Assembly (NCBI RefSeq): GCF_003716325.1
Contig: NZ_RDSR01000002.1
Location: 1 to 64,000, forward strand
Reading direction: 5' to 3'
DNA length: 64,000 nucleotides
Source of the DNA: Cryobacterium tepidiphilum
GTDB lineage: Bacteria > Actinomycetota > Actinomycetes > Actinomycetales > Microbacteriaceae
The notes under the pieces were generated by a model, which saw only the letters and a program-made list of their open reading frames with translations, was not told the DNA's origin and searched no databases. Both the position numbers and the translations under genes were made by a program. Positions 33,688 through 44,135 of this stretch are shown here, piece by piece (position 1 is the first letter of the stretch; each line of letters starts with the position of its first letter).

Positions 33688-36300
33688 CTAGGAACTGAGC
33701 TCCCCCAGGAGCGTCTCGGCCGCGTGGGCGAGCGCGGCATGCGCCGCGTCGCTCACGTGGTCGGGCTTCTTGTGCTGGTCGAGGAAGCGCAGGAACTTCT
33801 GCACCGCCTTTTCGGCGGACGCGGACCTGCCGTCTTCGACGGCGCGCGCCGCCTGGTCGGCCGCCGCCGTCAACTGCTTCCCGACCGGGCCGCTGACCTC
33901 GCCGGAGTCGACGAATCCGGCCAGCGTGCGCCCGAGCGCCGCCGCACTCCCCGGCAACCAGCGCTGGATCATCGGCACGTCGCGGAAGTCCATGTCGGAT
34001 GCGAGGTAGAAGCTCGTGTACGCCGGCTGGTTGTACGCCGTGTTCTGGCGCGCGATCTCGGCACGGTACTGCGGGTCGTGCATAAGCGTGTGCAGCTTGT
34101 GCGTCGTCACCTCCGTGCTGAGGTAGATGCGAATGGCGCTGCTGTCCTCGGTGCGCACCAGCAACTCCTCGCGCCAGTCGCCGAACACGTCGGCGACGAG
34201 GCTCGGGTTACCCTTCGTGTCGTTGTTGGCACGCGTTCCCTCGGCCGTGAGCAGCCGGCCCCGCTGCCAGTCGTCGATCGTCGGCGTCTGGTCGCGGGAT
34301 CCGTTCACGATCTGGGTAGTCATGTCGGCCGCCCACTTGATGCTCGCGTTCGTACCGGGGGCGCGATCGCCGAGCTTCTCCCCCGCGGCCGACCACAGCC
34401 CGATCGCCCAGGTCTCGAGACCCGGCACGGACGGGTCGACGTCGCCGATCATGCCGCGGCCGGTGTCGCGGCCCGAGTATGCGCCGTAGAGCACCTCGCC
34501 GGTCTTCGCGTCACGCAGGGCGTACCCATACGGCGCGTACGCGGCGCCCTCGTGCACGGTGAAGATCTCGAGGCCCGGACGGTTCGGGTCGATGTCGGTG
34601 ACGTGCATGGCGTCGCCGTGCCCGAGCCGCGCCTCGGCTCCCGGATCGGCGCTCTGGGCGGGCAGCGTGTCGGTGGAGCTGTACAGCAGGGAGCCGTCGT
34701 CGTCGAGCGTGGCGGACCCGTACACGATCTCCTGCTTGCCGTCACCGTCGACATCCGCTGCGCTCAGCGAGTGGAAGCCCTGCGTGGTGATGCTGCCGTA
34801 CACCGGATCGGTGCCGTCGCGCCCGTGCGGGGAGTCGTTGAACGGGTTCGTCATGGGCGTCCAGCCGCTGTCCACCTTCCACCGCGTGCTGAGGTGGCTG
34901 CCGTCCCAGTCGTAGGTGACGACGTTGGTTCGGGTGTAGTAGCCACGGGCGAAGACAGCCGACGGATGCGTGCCGTCGAGGTAGGCGACGCCCGCGAGGA
35001 AGCGGTCGACGCGGTTGCCCGGTTCGATCCTCGACATCGCGTAGTCACCCCAGCGCAGCCCGTCATCGGTGCGTCCCGGCTGGTACGGGATCGTCTCCAG
35101 CTCGGCGCCGGTGGCCCCGTCGAAGACGGAGAGGTACTCCGGGCCGTCGACGATGAAGCCCTCGAACTGGCGCAGCTTGTTGCGGGAGCTGCGGTTCGGC
35201 GCGTAGGTGTCCATGAAGTAGTCGGCCAGCGATTCGGCATCCGCGGTGGAGAGCGGGTAGTCGTAGCGCTTGTCGATGCCGAAGGCCTCCTCGAGCGTCG
35301 CCGGCCACTGGCCGGAGGCGACCTCGGGGTTGTCCTGCCAGGTCTGGAACATCCGGACGATGTGCTGGTAGTAGTCAGCACTGCTCATGCGGTAGTCGTC
35401 GGCGTTGCTGTAGCCGGCCTCGATGTCGGCCTTCGGCATGGTGATGTAGTGCTCGCCGGTGACGTTGCCGTCGGCGTCATACGAGGTGGTCTTGGTGCCC
35501 GGCGCGGTCTTGAACATCATCTCCGAGCGGCCGTCGCCGTCGAAGTCGTAGGAGAGGAACTGCGTGTAGTGCGCCCCCGAGCGGATGTTGACGCCCAGGT
35601 CGATGCGATTCAGCAGGCGCCCCTCGGCGGTGTACGTGTCGATGTAGGTGTTTCCCGTGTAGCCGACCTGGGAAACGTCCTTCGCGTTGGACGGGTACCA
35701 CTTGACGATGTACTCGTACCGCCCGTCGCCGTCGACATCGCCGAGGCTCATGTCGTTGGCGGAATATGTGTAGCGCTCCCCCGCCGGGGTGACGCCGTCG
35801 GCGGGTTTCTGAAGGGCGAGCTCGGTGTAGCCCTGCGCCCAGGGCGCGACGGACTCGCTCCGGTCGACCTCGGTGCCGTCGATGATGGCGGCAACCGAAT
35901 AGCGAGCCCCGGTGCTGCCGTCGGCATCGAGGAAGTTGGTGCTGTCGGTGACCTGGGCGATTCGCTCACCGTCGCGATAGACGGCGAAGTCGGTGCCGGT
36001 GAGGCCCGTCTCCGACGCGCCGGTCGCCTCGGTGCCGAGGAGCCGCCAGCTGAGGAACACTCCTTCCGACGTGGCCGCTGCGACGAGACCCCGGTCCAGG
36101 TACTCGAGCTGCACGCCGGCCGGCGCGCCGTCCCTGGCCGTCCCGGCCGTGCCTGCCGCCTGGCCCGCATGCGATGCGGAGGCGAAAGCCGGCCCTCCGG
36201 ATGCGGTCGCCGGGGCGACCACGCTGCCCAGCGCGAGTGCCGCGCCGACCGGCAACGCCACCAGGGCGCATACCGTGGTTTTCTTACTGCGAATCATCAT
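33688..36300 (-). CDS. Secreted rhamnogalacturonan lyase (PL11) with C-terminal FIMAH-like domain
   Basis: An 870-residue exported pectin-degrading lyase cleaving the rhamnogalacturonan I backbone. A Sec signal peptide runs to about residue 34 (ATAS/G). The eight-bladed propeller typical of PL11 is indicated by repeated calcium loops (DVDGDGRYEY, DFDGDGRSEM, DVDGDGKQEI) and GDWREELLVR. Residues from about 790 form a helical FIMAH-type domain (LAGFVDSGEVSGPVGKQL... AVQKFLRFLDQ) of unclear role. The start ATG follows AAAGGA; two adjacent ATGs are possible. It is monocistronic, with no adjacent oligogalacturonide transporter or unsaturated hydrolase. Confidence 0.92.
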   Translation of the reverse strand: MMIRSKKTTVCALVALPVGAALALGSVVAPATASGGPAFASASHAGQAAGTAGTARDGAPAGVQLEYLDRGLVAAATSEGVFLSWRLLGTEATGASETGLTGTDFAVYRDGERIAQVTDSTNFLDADGSTGARYSVAAIIDGTEVDRSESVAPWAQGYTELALQKPADGVTPAGERYTYSANDMSLGDVDGDGRYEYIVKWYPSNAKDVSQVGYTGNTYIDTYTAEGRLLNRIDLGVNIRSGAHYTQFLSYDFDGDGRSEMMFKTAPGTKTTSYDADGNVTGEHYITMPKADIEAGYSNADDYRMSSADYYQHIVRMFQTWQDNPEVASGQWPATLEEAFGIDKRYDYPLSTADAESLADYFMDTYAPNRSSRNKLRQFEGFIVDGPEYLSVFDGATGAELETIPYQPGRTDDGLRWGDYAMSRIEPGNRVDRFLAGVAYLDGTHPSAVFARGYYTRTNVVTYDWDGSHLSTRWKVDSGWTPMTNPFNDSPHGRDGTDPVYGSITTQGFHSLSAADVDGDGKQEIVYGSATLDDDGSLLYSSTDTLPAQSADPGAEARLGHGDAMHVTDIDPNRPGLEIFTVHEGAAYAPYGYALRDAKTGEVLYGAYSGRDTGRGMIGDVDPSVPGLETWAIGLWSAAGEKLGDRAPGTNASIKWAADMTTQIVNGSRDQTPTIDDWQRGRLLTAEGTRANNDTKGNPSLVADVFGDWREELLVRTEDSSAIRIYLSTEVTTHKLHTLMHDPQYRAEIARQNTAYNQPAYTSFYLASDMDFRDVPMIQRWLPGSAAALGRTLAGFVDSGEVSGPVGKQLTAAADQAARAVEDGRSASAEKAVQKFLRFLDQHKKPDHVSDAAHAALAHAAETLLGELSS

Positions 36301-36430
36301 TGAATCCTTTCAGGAAAGCGCATTCCTGCAAAGGTAACGATCGGTCTACCCCCACGTCAAGGGTAGAACGAGTGTCGAGCGACCCTCAGCATCCGCCCGT
36401 CGCCGCGGCCGGCGGGGGAGAGCGGCCCGC

Positions 36431-37837
36431 CTACTCGAGCAGGAGCGCGGGCTCCTCGATGATGCTCGCGACATCGGCGAGGAACCGGCTCGCCACATCG
36501 CCGTCGACCACCCGGTGGTCGAAGCTCGCGCCGATCGTCGTCACGTACCGGGCCCGAACCTCGCCGTCGACGACCCACGGCTTCTGCTTGATCGTGCCGA
36601 GCGCGACGATGCCCGCCTCACCGGAGTTGAGGATGGGGGTCCCGGTGTCCATGCCGAACACACCGATGTTGGTGATCGTGATCGTGCCGCCCGCCATCTC
36701 GGCCGGCGACGTTTTGCCCTCCCTGGCCGTGAGGGTCAGCTGCTCGAGCGCCCGGGCCAGCTGCAGCAGGGTCATCTCGTGCGCGTCCTTCACGTTCGGA
36801 ACGATGAGCCCGCGCGGCGTCGCGGCGGCGATTCCGAGGTTCACGTAGTGCCGCACGATGATCTCCTCGTTGGTGAACGTCGAGTTCACCATCGGGTTGC
36901 GGCGCACGGCCCAGATCATCGCCTTGGCCATGATGAGCAGGGGCGAGACCTTCACCCCGGCGAAATCAGTGGAGGTCTTCAGCCGCTTCACGAATTCCAT
37001 CGTGCGGGTGGCGTCGACGTCGACGAACAGGCTGACGTGCGGCGCCGTGAAAGCACTCGACACCATCGCCTGCGCGATCGCCTTGCGCACGCCCTTCACG
37101 GGGATGCGCTCCTCGCGGTCCGAGGGCCACTCCGGTGTCTCGATGTTGCGGAACACGCTCACCTGCGACGCCTCGCGCAGCACGTCCTCGCGCGTCACAT
37201 CGCCGATGGGCCCGGTCGGGGTCACCGTTGCGAGGTCCACGCCGAGGTCCTTGGCGAGCTTGCGAATGGGCGGCTTGGCGACGACCGGCCCCACGGATGC
37301 GATCACCGGACTCGCGACCGTCGTCGCGGTTCTGGCCGGGTCGGCTTTCGGGGCGGGAGCGGAGAGCGTCTCGTGGGCCACCGGCGACCCGACGTGGCGC
37401 CGCCGCCGCGTCGGCATGCTCGCGGCGCTGCCGCGGCCCACGAGCATCGCGCCGGAGGCGTCGTCGGCGGCTGCTCCGCCGGCGGCGGGGGTCGCCGGAG
37501 CGGCGGGGGACGCCGGTGCCGGGGCTGCCGGTGCGGGGGAGTCGGCAGCCGATGCGCCCACCGACGGGGTCGGCTCCTCGGGGGCCGCGCCCGCGGCATC
37601 CGTTGTGATGGTGATGATGGGGGTGCCGACGTCGACGGTCGTGCCCTCGGTGATCAGGATCTCGCCGACGACCCCGGCGTAGGGCGACGGCAGTTCGACG
37701 AGCGACTTGGCGGTCTCGATCTCCACGAGCACCTGGTTGATGCCGATGGTGTCGCCCGGGGCGACCCGCCACTGCACGATCTCGGCCTCGGTCAGGCCCT
37801 CGCCCACGTCGGGGAGGGTGAATTTCGACACGCTCAT
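36431..37837 (-). CDS. bkdC: Branched-chain 2-oxoacid dehydrogenase E2 (dihydrolipoyl acyltransferase)
   Basis: A 468-residue E2 with a single lipoyl domain (residues 1-77; lipoyl-lysine 44 in [11 protein letters not shown]), an Ala/Pro/Gly-rich linker, a peripheral-subunit-binding domain ([21 protein letters not shown]) and a catalytic CoA-dependent acyltransferase domain ending in the active-site motif [10 protein letters not shown]. It forms the core of the complex with the E1 subunits encoded just upstream. A 106-bp gap separates it from E1 beta. No E3 gene is in the cluster, so E3 must be shared. Pyruvate cannot be excluded as substrate, but the separate alpha/beta E1 favours branched-chain oxoacids. 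Confidence 0.92.
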   Translation of the reverse strand: MSVSKFTLPDVGEGLTEAEIVQWRVAPGDTIGINQVLVEIETAKSLVELPSPYAGVVGEILITEGTTVDVGTPIITITTDAAGAAPEEPTPSVGASAADSPAPAAPAPASPAAPATPAAGGAAADDASGAMLVGRGSAASMPTRRRRHVGSPVAHETLSAPAPKADPARTATTVASPVIASVGPVVAKPPIRKLAKDLGVDLATVTPTGPIGDVTREDVLREASQVSVFRNIETPEWPSDREERIPVKGVRKAIAQAMVSSAFTAPHVSLFVDVDATRTMEFVKRLKTSTDFAGVKVSPLLIMAKAMIWAVRRNPMVNSTFTNEEIIVRHYVNLGIAAATPRGLIVPNVKDAHEMTLLQLARALEQLTLTAREGKTSPAEMAGGTITITNIGVFGMDTGTPILNSGEAGIVALGTIKQKPWVVDGEVRARYVTTIGASFDHRVVDGDVASRFLADVASIIEEPALLLE

Positions 37838-37943
37838 TGTGTGCCTTCCTTGCGGTTGGTCCGTCGGGTGTCGCCCATTGTGCCGGAAGTCGCCGGTTGA
37901 AGGGCGATTCCGGGCGCGAACGGCGCGGAGCGGAGGGTCATGG

Positions 37944-38939
37944 TCAATAGGCGAGCGCCCGGTCGACCGCTTCGAGCACGCGGTCGGGGCTGGGCAGGAA
38001 GTGGGTCTCGACGGAGGCCGGCGGGAACGGGGTGTCGAACCCGGAGACGCGCAGCACGGGGGCCTCGAGGGAGTAGAAGGCGCGCTCGGTCACGGTCGCG
38101 GCGATCTCCGAGCCCACGCTCACGAATCCCGACGCCTCCTGGGCGACCACGAGTCGGCCGGTCTTCGTGACCGACCGCAGCAGCGGGTCGTAGTCGATGG
38201 GGGAGAGGGAGCGGAGGTCGATGACCTCCATGTCGATGCCCTCGCCCGCCGCGATCTCGGCGGCCTGCAGCAGCACGCTCACCATGGCGCCGTGGCCGAC
38301 GACCGTCACATCGGCCCCCGGGCGCACGACGCGGCTGGCGTGCAGGGGTGCGCCGGCCTCCTCGAAGTTCACGTCGCCCTTGGGCCAGTAGCGGCTCTTC
38401 GGTTCGAAGAAGATCACCGGGTCGTCCGACGCGATGGCCTCCTGCAGCATCCAGTAGGCGTCGTGCGGGTTCGACGGACTCACCACGCGCAGGCCCGGCG
38501 TGTGCGCGAAGTACGCCTCCGGGCTCTCCTGGTGGTGCTCGATCGACCCGATGTGGCCGCCGTAGGGAATGCGGATGACGACCGGCATGGTGACGCCGCC
38601 CTCGTGCCGGGTGCGCTGGCGGGCGAGCTGGGTGGTGATCTGGTTGAAGGCCGGAAAAACGAAGCCGTCGAACTGGATCTCGCACACCGGCCGGTAGCCG
38701 CGCATGGCGAGCCCGATCGCGGTGCCGACGATCCCGGCCTCGGCCAGCGGCGTGTCGAAGACGCGCTTGTCGCCGAACTCGGCGTGCAGGCCCTCCGTCA
38801 CGCGGAACACGCCGCCGAGCGGGCCGATGTCCTCGCCCATGAGCAGCACCTTGGGGTCATCGCGCATGGCCTGGCGAAGGCCCGCGTTCAGCGCTTTGGC
38901 GAGGGGTAGGCGAGCGGATGCCGTGGCCTGGTCGTTCAC
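37944..38939 (-). CDS. bkdB: 2-oxoisovalerate dehydrogenase E1 component beta subunit
   Basis: A 331-residue thiamine-diphosphate enzyme subunit: [40 protein letters not shown] and [19 protein letters not shown] are standard E1 beta blocks. With the alpha subunit it decarboxylates branched 2-oxoacids and acylates the E2 lipoyl group. Start GTG 38939 overlaps the alpha stop (GTGA), showing translational coupling. Confidence 0.94.
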   Translation of the reverse strand: MNDQATASARLPLAKALNAGLRQAMRDDPKVLLMGEDIGPLGGVFRVTEGLHAEFGDKRVFDTPLAEAGIVGTAIGLAMRGYRPVCEIQFDGFVFPAFNQITTQLARQRTRHEGGVTMPVVIRIPYGGHIGSIEHHQESPEAYFAHTPGLRVVSPSNPHDAYWMLQEAIASDDPVIFFEPKSRYWPKGDVNFEEAGAPLHASRVVRPGADVTVVGHGAMVSVLLQAAEIAAGEGIDMEVIDLRSLSPIDYDPLLRSVTKTGRLVVAQEASGFVSVGSEIAATVTERAFYSLEAPVLRVSGFDTPFPPASVETHFLPSPDRVLEAVDRALAY

Positions 38940-40069
38940 GCGTGTCCCCCTTCGAACGAGGCCTCGTACCGCTCGAGCCAGGCTTTCTGCTCTTCGATGC
39001 GGGGGTGCGGGCCGGCGTACACGTGGTCGAAGATGACGTCGGTGTCTGGTCCCTCGATGGTGAGGGCCCGGCGGCGGGCGTCGGCCGCGAAATCGGCGGC
39101 CTCGGCCTCGACGTCGTCGAAGAACTGCTGCGAAGCGCCTTGGCCCTGCAGGTAGGTGCGGAACCGCACGATGGGGTCGCGGGCCACCCACGACGCCAAC
39201 TCGTCGTCGGTGCGGTACTTGGTGGGGTCATCCGCTGTGGTGTGCGCCCCGACGCGGTAGGTGAGCGCCTCGATGAACGCCGGCCCCTTGCCCGCGCGCG
39301 CGTCGTCGAGCGACTTGGCGCTCACGGCGTAGCTGGCGAGCACGTCGTTGCCGTCGATCTGCGTCGACGGCATGCCGAAGCCGGCCGCGCGCAGGTAGAG
39401 CGGCGTGCGGGACTGCCGGGTCACGGGCACGGAGATCGCCCAGTGGTTGTTCTGCAGGAAGAACACCTGCGGCGTCTGGTAGCTGGCGGCATAGACGAGC
39501 GCCTCGTTGGCCTCGCCCTCGGAGGAGGCGCCGTCGCCGTAGTACACGATCACGGCCTCGTCGGTGTCGGGGTCGCCGGTCGCCGTGGTGCCGTCGAGCT
39601 GCATTCCCATGGCGTAGCCGGTCGCGTGCAGGGTCTGCGAGGCGAGCACCAGCGTGTACAGGTGGAAGTTGCCGTGCTCCTCGGGAACCCAGCCGCCGAG
39701 CGTCACGCCGCGCAGCATCCGCAGCACGTCGACGAGGTCGAGCCCGCGGATCATGCCGACGACGTGCTCGCGGTAGGAGGGGAAGATGTGGTCCTGCGGG
39801 CGGGTGGCGTAGGCCGAGCCGACCTGCGCCGCCTCCTGGCCGTGGCTCGGCACCCAGAGGGCGAGCTGGCCCTGGCGCTGGAGGTTCGCCGCCTCGATGT
39901 CGAAGCGGCGCACGACGGCCATGTCCCGGTAGAACCGGCGGTAATCGTCGTCGTCCAACCGGTCGAGGAACGGGAGGAATTCGTCTGCGGCGGCACTGGC
40001 CTGCAACGTCCCCTCCGGGGAGAGGAGCTGGACCGTGGACCCGGAGGCGTCGTTCTGCGTGGCTGCCAC
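38936..40069 (-). CDS. bkdA: 2-oxoisovalerate dehydrogenase E1 component alpha subunit
   Basis: A 377-residue E1 alpha: ThDP motif GDGASSEGEANEALVYAASY, QNNHWAISVPVTRQ, and the phosphorylation-loop-like YRVGAHTTADDPTKYR. Start GTG 40069 lies 4 bp after the aminotransferase stop, and no independent promoter is visible, so the aminotransferase and bkdABC appear to be one transcript. Confidence 0.94.
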   Translation of the reverse strand: MAATQNDASGSTVQLLSPEGTLQASAAADEFLPFLDRLDDDDYRRFYRDMAVVRRFDIEAANLQRQGQLALWVPSHGQEAAQVGSAYATRPQDHIFPSYREHVVGMIRGLDLVDVLRMLRGVTLGGWVPEEHGNFHLYTLVLASQTLHATGYAMGMQLDGTTATGDPDTDEAVIVYYGDGASSEGEANEALVYAASYQTPQVFFLQNNHWAISVPVTRQSRTPLYLRAAGFGMPSTQIDGNDVLASYAVSAKSLDDARAGKGPAFIEALTYRVGAHTTADDPTKYRTDDELASWVARDPIVRFRTYLQGQGASQQFFDDVEAEAADFAADARRRALTIEGPDTDVIFDHVYAGPHPRIEEQKAWLERYEASFEGGHA

Positions 40070-40073
40070 CGTA

Positions 40074-41192
40074 CTAACCTAACCGCCGGGCCGGGTTGCC
40101 CTCTGGAAGGGACCCGACAATCTCTTCTGACATCTGTAGGAGTTTCTGCACAGCTTCTTCCTCACCGATCGAGAGACGGATGCCGTCGGCCGGGAACGGG
40201 CGCACGACCAGCCCGGCGTCGGCGAGGCGGGCCGCCACATCCGACGTCTCCGGCCCGGTGGGCAACCAGATGAAGTTGCCCTGGGGTCGGGGGATCTGCC
40301 AGCCGTGCGCGACGAGGTCTTCCCAGAGCCGGTCGCGACGCTCGGCGATCTGCCGCACCCGGTCCAGGAGTTCGGCCTCGTGGTCGAGGGAGGCGATCGC
40401 CGCGGTGGCGCCCGGGCCCGTGACCGAGAGCGGGATGGCCGTCGCGCGTGCGGCGTCGAGGATGGCCACGCGGCCGAGGGCGTAGCCGACGCGGAGGCCG
40501 GCCAGCCCGTAGGCCTTGGAGAACGTGCGGAGGACGACGAGGTTCGGGTAGCGGCTGAGCAGGAGCGTTCCGTCCACGGCGCCGGCATCCGTTACGAATT
40601 CGGCATACGCCTCGTCGAGGATGACCAGCAGGTCGTCGGGGACGGCTGCCATGAAGGTCTCGAACTCGTCGGCGGTGACGATGCTCCCGGTGGGGTTGTT
40701 CGGGCTGCAGACGATGACGGCGCGGGTGCGGTCGCCGATGTTCGCAGCTATCGCGGGCAGGTCGTGGCCACCGTCGGCACGGTTCGGCACCTGCACCCCG
40801 GTCGCTCCGGTGACGGTGACGAGGCTCGGGTAGGCCTCGAACGAGCGCCAGGAATACACGACCTCGTCGCCGGGCCCGGCAGCGGCGAGGAGGAGCTGGG
40901 CGAGGAGTGCGACCGACCCGGCCCCGATGTGTACCTCGTCGGCCGAGACCCGGTACTTCGCCGCGAGCTTCTCGCGAAGGGCGAGGGCGGTCGCGTCGGG
41001 GTAGCGGTTGATGTCCCGTTCGTCCTCCAGGGCTGCCAGCACGGCGGGCAGGGGCGCGAAGGGGTTCTCGTTGCTCGACAGCTTGAACGCCGAGGACGAC
41101 GCGGGCTTGCCCTGACGGTAGGCGGGGAGGGCGACGATCTCGGGCCGGAGGCGAACCGGTGGGTCCACCGGGGAAAGGGTTCCGTCAGTCAC
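40074..41192 (-). CDS. HisC-like (aromatic / histidinol-phosphate) aminotransferase
   Basis: A 372-residue fold-type I PLP aminotransferase of the HisC/Pat group: [35 protein letters not shown] and the PLP-lysine in [17 protein letters not shown]. Co-transcription with bkdABC (4-bp gap) and the absence of other his genes suggest it transaminates aromatic or branched amino acids, not histidinol phosphate. Start GTG 41192 was taken; AGG is close to it. Confidence 0.88.
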   Translation of the reverse strand: MTDGTLSPVDPPVRLRPEIVALPAYRQGKPASSSAFKLSSNENPFAPLPAVLAALEDERDINRYPDATALALREKLAAKYRVSADEVHIGAGSVALLAQLLLAAAGPGDEVVYSWRSFEAYPSLVTVTGATGVQVPNRADGGHDLPAIAANIGDRTRAVIVCSPNNPTGSIVTADEFETFMAAVPDDLLVILDEAYAEFVTDAGAVDGTLLLSRYPNLVVLRTFSKAYGLAGLRVGYALGRVAILDAARATAIPLSVTGPGATAAIASLDHEAELLDRVRQIAERRDRLWEDLVAHGWQIPRPQGNFIWLPTGPETSDVAARLADAGLVVRPFPADGIRLSIGEEEAVQKLLQMSEEIVGSLPEGNPARRLG

Positions 41193-41247
41193 CCTGCCGA
41201 GTCTATTCCGTGGGCATGCCCGGCTGGGCATGCAGCGGCGGAGCGCG

Positions 41248-42027
41248 TCAGCCGCTCATCCTCGCGCTCGAGCCGGTGAGCACGGCGTCCATGCGGGGGA
41301 TCACCGTGACCTCGTGCTGTCGGGCGAGGAACAGGACCCGGGCCAGCACGAACGTCATCGCCACCAGTTCTCCGCCGGTTTCGGCGAGTGTGATCAGCCC
41401 GTGCCCGATGAGGGGCAGAAGGTCCCACACGGCGATCTCGAGCATGTCGAGCACCACGGCGAAGCAGGCGAGGAGCACCGTGAGGCCGAAGAAGACCCAC
41501 GAGTCATGCCGCGCGGGCTTGGGGCTCCGAAGGTGGGTGATCACCAGCACGGAGCCCAGCACCACACCGAAGAAGGCCCACGAACACAATTCGCCGACGT
41601 CGTTCGGGCGTAGGCCGAGAACGGATGGCAGGTGCACGGTGTTGACGAGGAAGTGGCCGACGTTCTCGTGCAGCCGCAGGGAATCGTCGAGCATGAGCAC
41701 CAGGAAGACGAGCGACCAGGCCAGGTACAGGGGCAGCTTGCGGTGGATCGCGAGGGCGAGGAGCAGGATCGCTGCGCCGCCGAGTTGCACGTATCCCACC
41801 CATTCGATGAGGGACTCGTCACGGGCGCCGTCCCAGAGGCGCGCCCGGAACAGGCCGACCGCCATGATCTGCCCGTATCCGTTGTGGGCGAGGTAATACA
41901 GGGCGTTCGCGAGCAGGAGCGCGACATCGATGGCGAGCAGCGCGACGAAGACCCCGAGAAGGGGCCGGAAATCAGCAAATCGCGCCCGCCATCCGGGTTG
42001 CGTGCGCGTGGTCGGGAGAGAATTCAC
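41248..42027 (-). CDS. Polytopic membrane protein, unknown function
   Basis: A 259-residue protein with about six to seven hydrophobic helices, starting after a Thr/Arg-rich N-terminus ([20 protein letters not shown] the first). Loops carry [15 protein letters not shown] and [18 protein letters not shown], with conserved-looking acidic and His residues near the membrane. Start GTG 42027 has AAGGAG 7 bases upstream. No family recognised; stands alone, divergent from the holin-like gene across 190 bp. Confidence 0.8.
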   Translation of the reverse strand: MNSLPTTRTQPGWRARFADFRPLLGVFVALLAIDVALLLANALYYLAHNGYGQIMAVGLFRARLWDGARDESLIEWVGYVQLGGAAILLLALAIHRKLPLYLAWSLVFLVLMLDDSLRLHENVGHFLVNTVHLPSVLGLRPNDVGELCSWAFFGVVLGSVLVITHLRSPKPARHDSWVFFGLTVLLACFAVVLDMLEIAVWDLLPLIGHGLITLAETGGELVAMTFVLARVLFLARQHEVTVIPRMDAVLTGSSARMSG

Positions 42028-42217
42028 CAGGCACTCCTTGTGCAGTGAAGCCGGCTGCCGCCCGGTCGGGTTTCTCGGGTGGTGGAGCTGGGTGACGCTC
42101 AGGGTACTCGGCGCAGGCCCGGAATCCTACCGTTTCTCGAGAAATACTCGGCTTTGTGACCTGTTCGGGTGTCATCGTCGCGGTGCGCAGGCCCGCACGC
42201 ACTGCCATAGTGGGGTG

Positions 42218-42610
42218 ATGGCCAGGTTCCTCATCCATTTGATCGTCACCGCACTCGCCCTCTGGGTCACGACCGCGATCGTGTCGGGCGTGCACCTCGT
42301 GCCGTACGCGGACGACACGACGGCCGTCGTGCTCAGCTACCTGCTCGTGGCACTGGTCTTCGGGATCGTCAACGCGATCATCGGCCGGCTCGTGCGTATC
42401 GTCGCCTTCCCGCTGTACATCCTCACGCTGGGTCTTATCTCGTTCATCGTGAACGGGCTCCTGCTGCTGCTCGTCGCCTGGATCTCGGAGTGGTTCGGAT
42501 TCGGGCTCGTCATCGACGGGTTCTGGTGGGGCGTCCTCGGCGCCCTGGTGCTCGGCGTGGTCAGCTGGCTGCTCGGGATCCTGCTCCGGCCACTCACCCG
42601 GCGGCGCTGA
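42218..42610 (+). CDS. Four-helix membrane protein (phage-holin IV / DUF family)
   Basis: A 130-residue protein almost wholly made of four membrane helices (MARFLIHLIVTALALWVTTA start; IVNAIIGRLVRIVAFPLYIL). This matches the widespread actinobacterial 'phage holin family protein' group, chromosomal proteins of unknown role, with no phage gene nearby. Its last 17 bases overlap the end of the convergent hydrolase gene. Confidence 0.85.
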   Translation: MARFLIHLIVTALALWVTTAIVSGVHLVPYADDTTAVVLSYLLVALVFGIVNAIIGRLVRIVAFPLYILTLGLISFIVNGLLLLLVAWISEWFGFGLVIDGFWWGVLGALVLGVVSWLLGILLRPLTRRR

Positions 42611-44135
42611 GCGCCTGCCCCGTCGCATCCGTCTCGTCGGTGCGCACGCCTCGCCACAGGGTCACCTCGCCCGGATCGTTTCCGACGAGCGCGACGAGGT
42701 TCGCCCGGAACGATGCGATACGGGGCTCCGCGGAGGCGTCCTCGAGCCGCGCCGTCTCCTCGTAGGCGTCCATATTGTGCGCCGGGAGGTACTCGCCCTC
42801 GGGGAGTTCACCCGTGGTGAAAGCCTCCCGCCGCACGACGAGGTGGCGATTGTCTTCGCCGGTCACATCTCTGGGCGTGCCGCCGAGCGCGGGCACCAGG
42901 TCGTCGCTGTGCTCGGTCGCGATCATGGGCAGCTCGGGCGGAACGGCGACCTGGCCGGCGGGCGCTCCGAAGGTCGCCACCGCGACGGTGGTGAACCCGG
43001 CGGATGCCGCGACCTGCGCCGCGACCAGCCCGCCCTGCGAGTGCCCGACCTGCACGACCCTGTCGCCCGGGCGGATCCCCGCCTTCGTCATCGCCTGCAC
43101 CGCCGTGCGGTACGAGCCGGACTGCCGATCCGCGACCGAGGCGACGTTCGACGTCAGGTCCCACGGCTCGCCGGACGCGGCGGCGCTCCAGTCGATGGTG
43201 CCCCCGGCGTAGACCACCCACACCGGCCGGGCGGTGCCATAGCGCTCGATCCTCACTTGTGGGGCGCCGGGTGCTGCCCGAGGAATGCGCCGGGCAAGGT
43301 CGGCCAGGCCGCGCGGGGGAGGGGCGCGATCCACCGCCGTGCGCCGCACCATCACGCGCGTCTCGCGCAGCATGCCGATCGGGTGCCCGAGTGCCAGCAG
43401 CCCGAGGGCGGACGTGGGCACCCCCAGCAGGCCAAGTCCTTCGTCTCCTGCGGAGAACGACACCGGGAAGGGCACGCCGGCCGCTCCGGCCGCGGCGTCA
43501 TCGACCGACGACGCCAGCACCCGCACCGCCTGCACGAACAGGGGATCGCTGAGGATCTCGCGATGCTCGCTGAGCCAGTCCTCGGCGTCTCCTGCGCTCT
43601 CACCGCCTGGCCCTGGGCCGGGGTCGTGCCCGTCGCTTTCCCGCGCCCCCAGCCGCCAGCCGGGAACGAGCCAGCCCAGCACCGTCGAGATGAGGAGCGC
43701 CGAGCTCGCCGCCGGCAGCGCCAGCAACGCCACGAGGGGGGCGAAGCGCCCGACGGTGTAGGCCGTGAGCGCTGAGGTGCATCGCAACAGCAGGCCCAGG
43801 GTCCTCTCCGCGTTCCCGTAGTTCTCGGCGGCCTCGCGGAGCGAGTCAGCGAGGCGCCCGCTGCGGTCTTCCACCCCCACGGCCGCCTGTTCCGCCCGGA
43901 ACACGGCGAGGTCGACGTCACCCGGCTGCCAGGCGGGCGCCGGGGTGTCGTCGAGCATGCGGATGCGTGTCAGCCGGTCGTGCCAGTCGACGGCGTCGCG
44001 CTGCAGGAGCCGCAGCTCGGCCGCTTCGGCGAGAAGTTCGTCGGTGGCGACCATCGTGCTGCCGCCTCCGGAGACCACCAGTGGGCCCCCGCGACCCGCG
44101 GATCCGCTGCCGGCGTTCCCGCCCGAGGCATCCAT
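42594..44135 (-). CDS. Alpha/beta hydrolase with N-terminal helical domain
   Basis: A 513-residue protein. The first 125 residues are predicted helical with low complexity (LLAEAAELRLLQRDAVDWHD). A hydrophobic stretch at about 130-160 (RFAPLVALLALPAASSALLI) may span the membrane. The C-terminal part is an alpha/beta hydrolase with nucleophile elbow VGHSQGGLVAAQ (Ser at about 367), a candidate Asp in TEHSDDLVPALGG and His in LPAHNMDAYEE. ATG 44135 overlaps the stop of a small WXG100-like gene (TGATG), so the pair is coupled. The architecture suggests a type VII-related secreted or surface esterase, but no ESX machinery is in the window. Confidence 0.7.
   Translation of the reverse strand: MDASGGNAGSGSAGRGGPLVVSGGGSTMVATDELLAEAAELRLLQRDAVDWHDRLTRIRMLDDTPAPAWQPGDVDLAVFRAEQAAVGVEDRSGRLADSLREAAENYGNAERTLGLLLRCTSALTAYTVGRFAPLVALLALPAASSALLISTVLGWLVPGWRLGARESDGHDPGPGPGGESAGDAEDWLSEHREILSDPLFVQAVRVLASSVDDAAAGAAGVPFPVSFSAGDEGLGLLGVPTSALGLLALGHPIGMLRETRVMVRRTAVDRAPPPRGLADLARRIPRAAPGAPQVRIERYGTARPVWVVYAGGTIDWSAAASGEPWDLTSNVASVADRQSGSYRTAVQAMTKAGIRPGDRVVQVGHSQGGLVAAQVAASAGFTTVAVATFGAPAGQVAVPPELPMIATEHSDDLVPALGGTPRDVTGEDNRHLVVRREAFTTGELPEGEYLPAHNMDAYEETARLEDASAEPRIASFRANLVALVGNDPGEVTLWRGVRTDETDATGQALSAAG

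Noticed and set aside
36333-36350. GGTAACGATCGGTCTACC upstream of the PL11 gene as a LacI-type operator
   Set aside because: Only the left half fits the TAACGATCGTTA-like consensus; the right half is poor and no LacI gene is nearby.
42218-42610. Prophage remnant, because of a holin-like gene
   Set aside because: The holin-IV-like family is a common chromosomal membrane protein in actinobacteria and no other phage gene is near.
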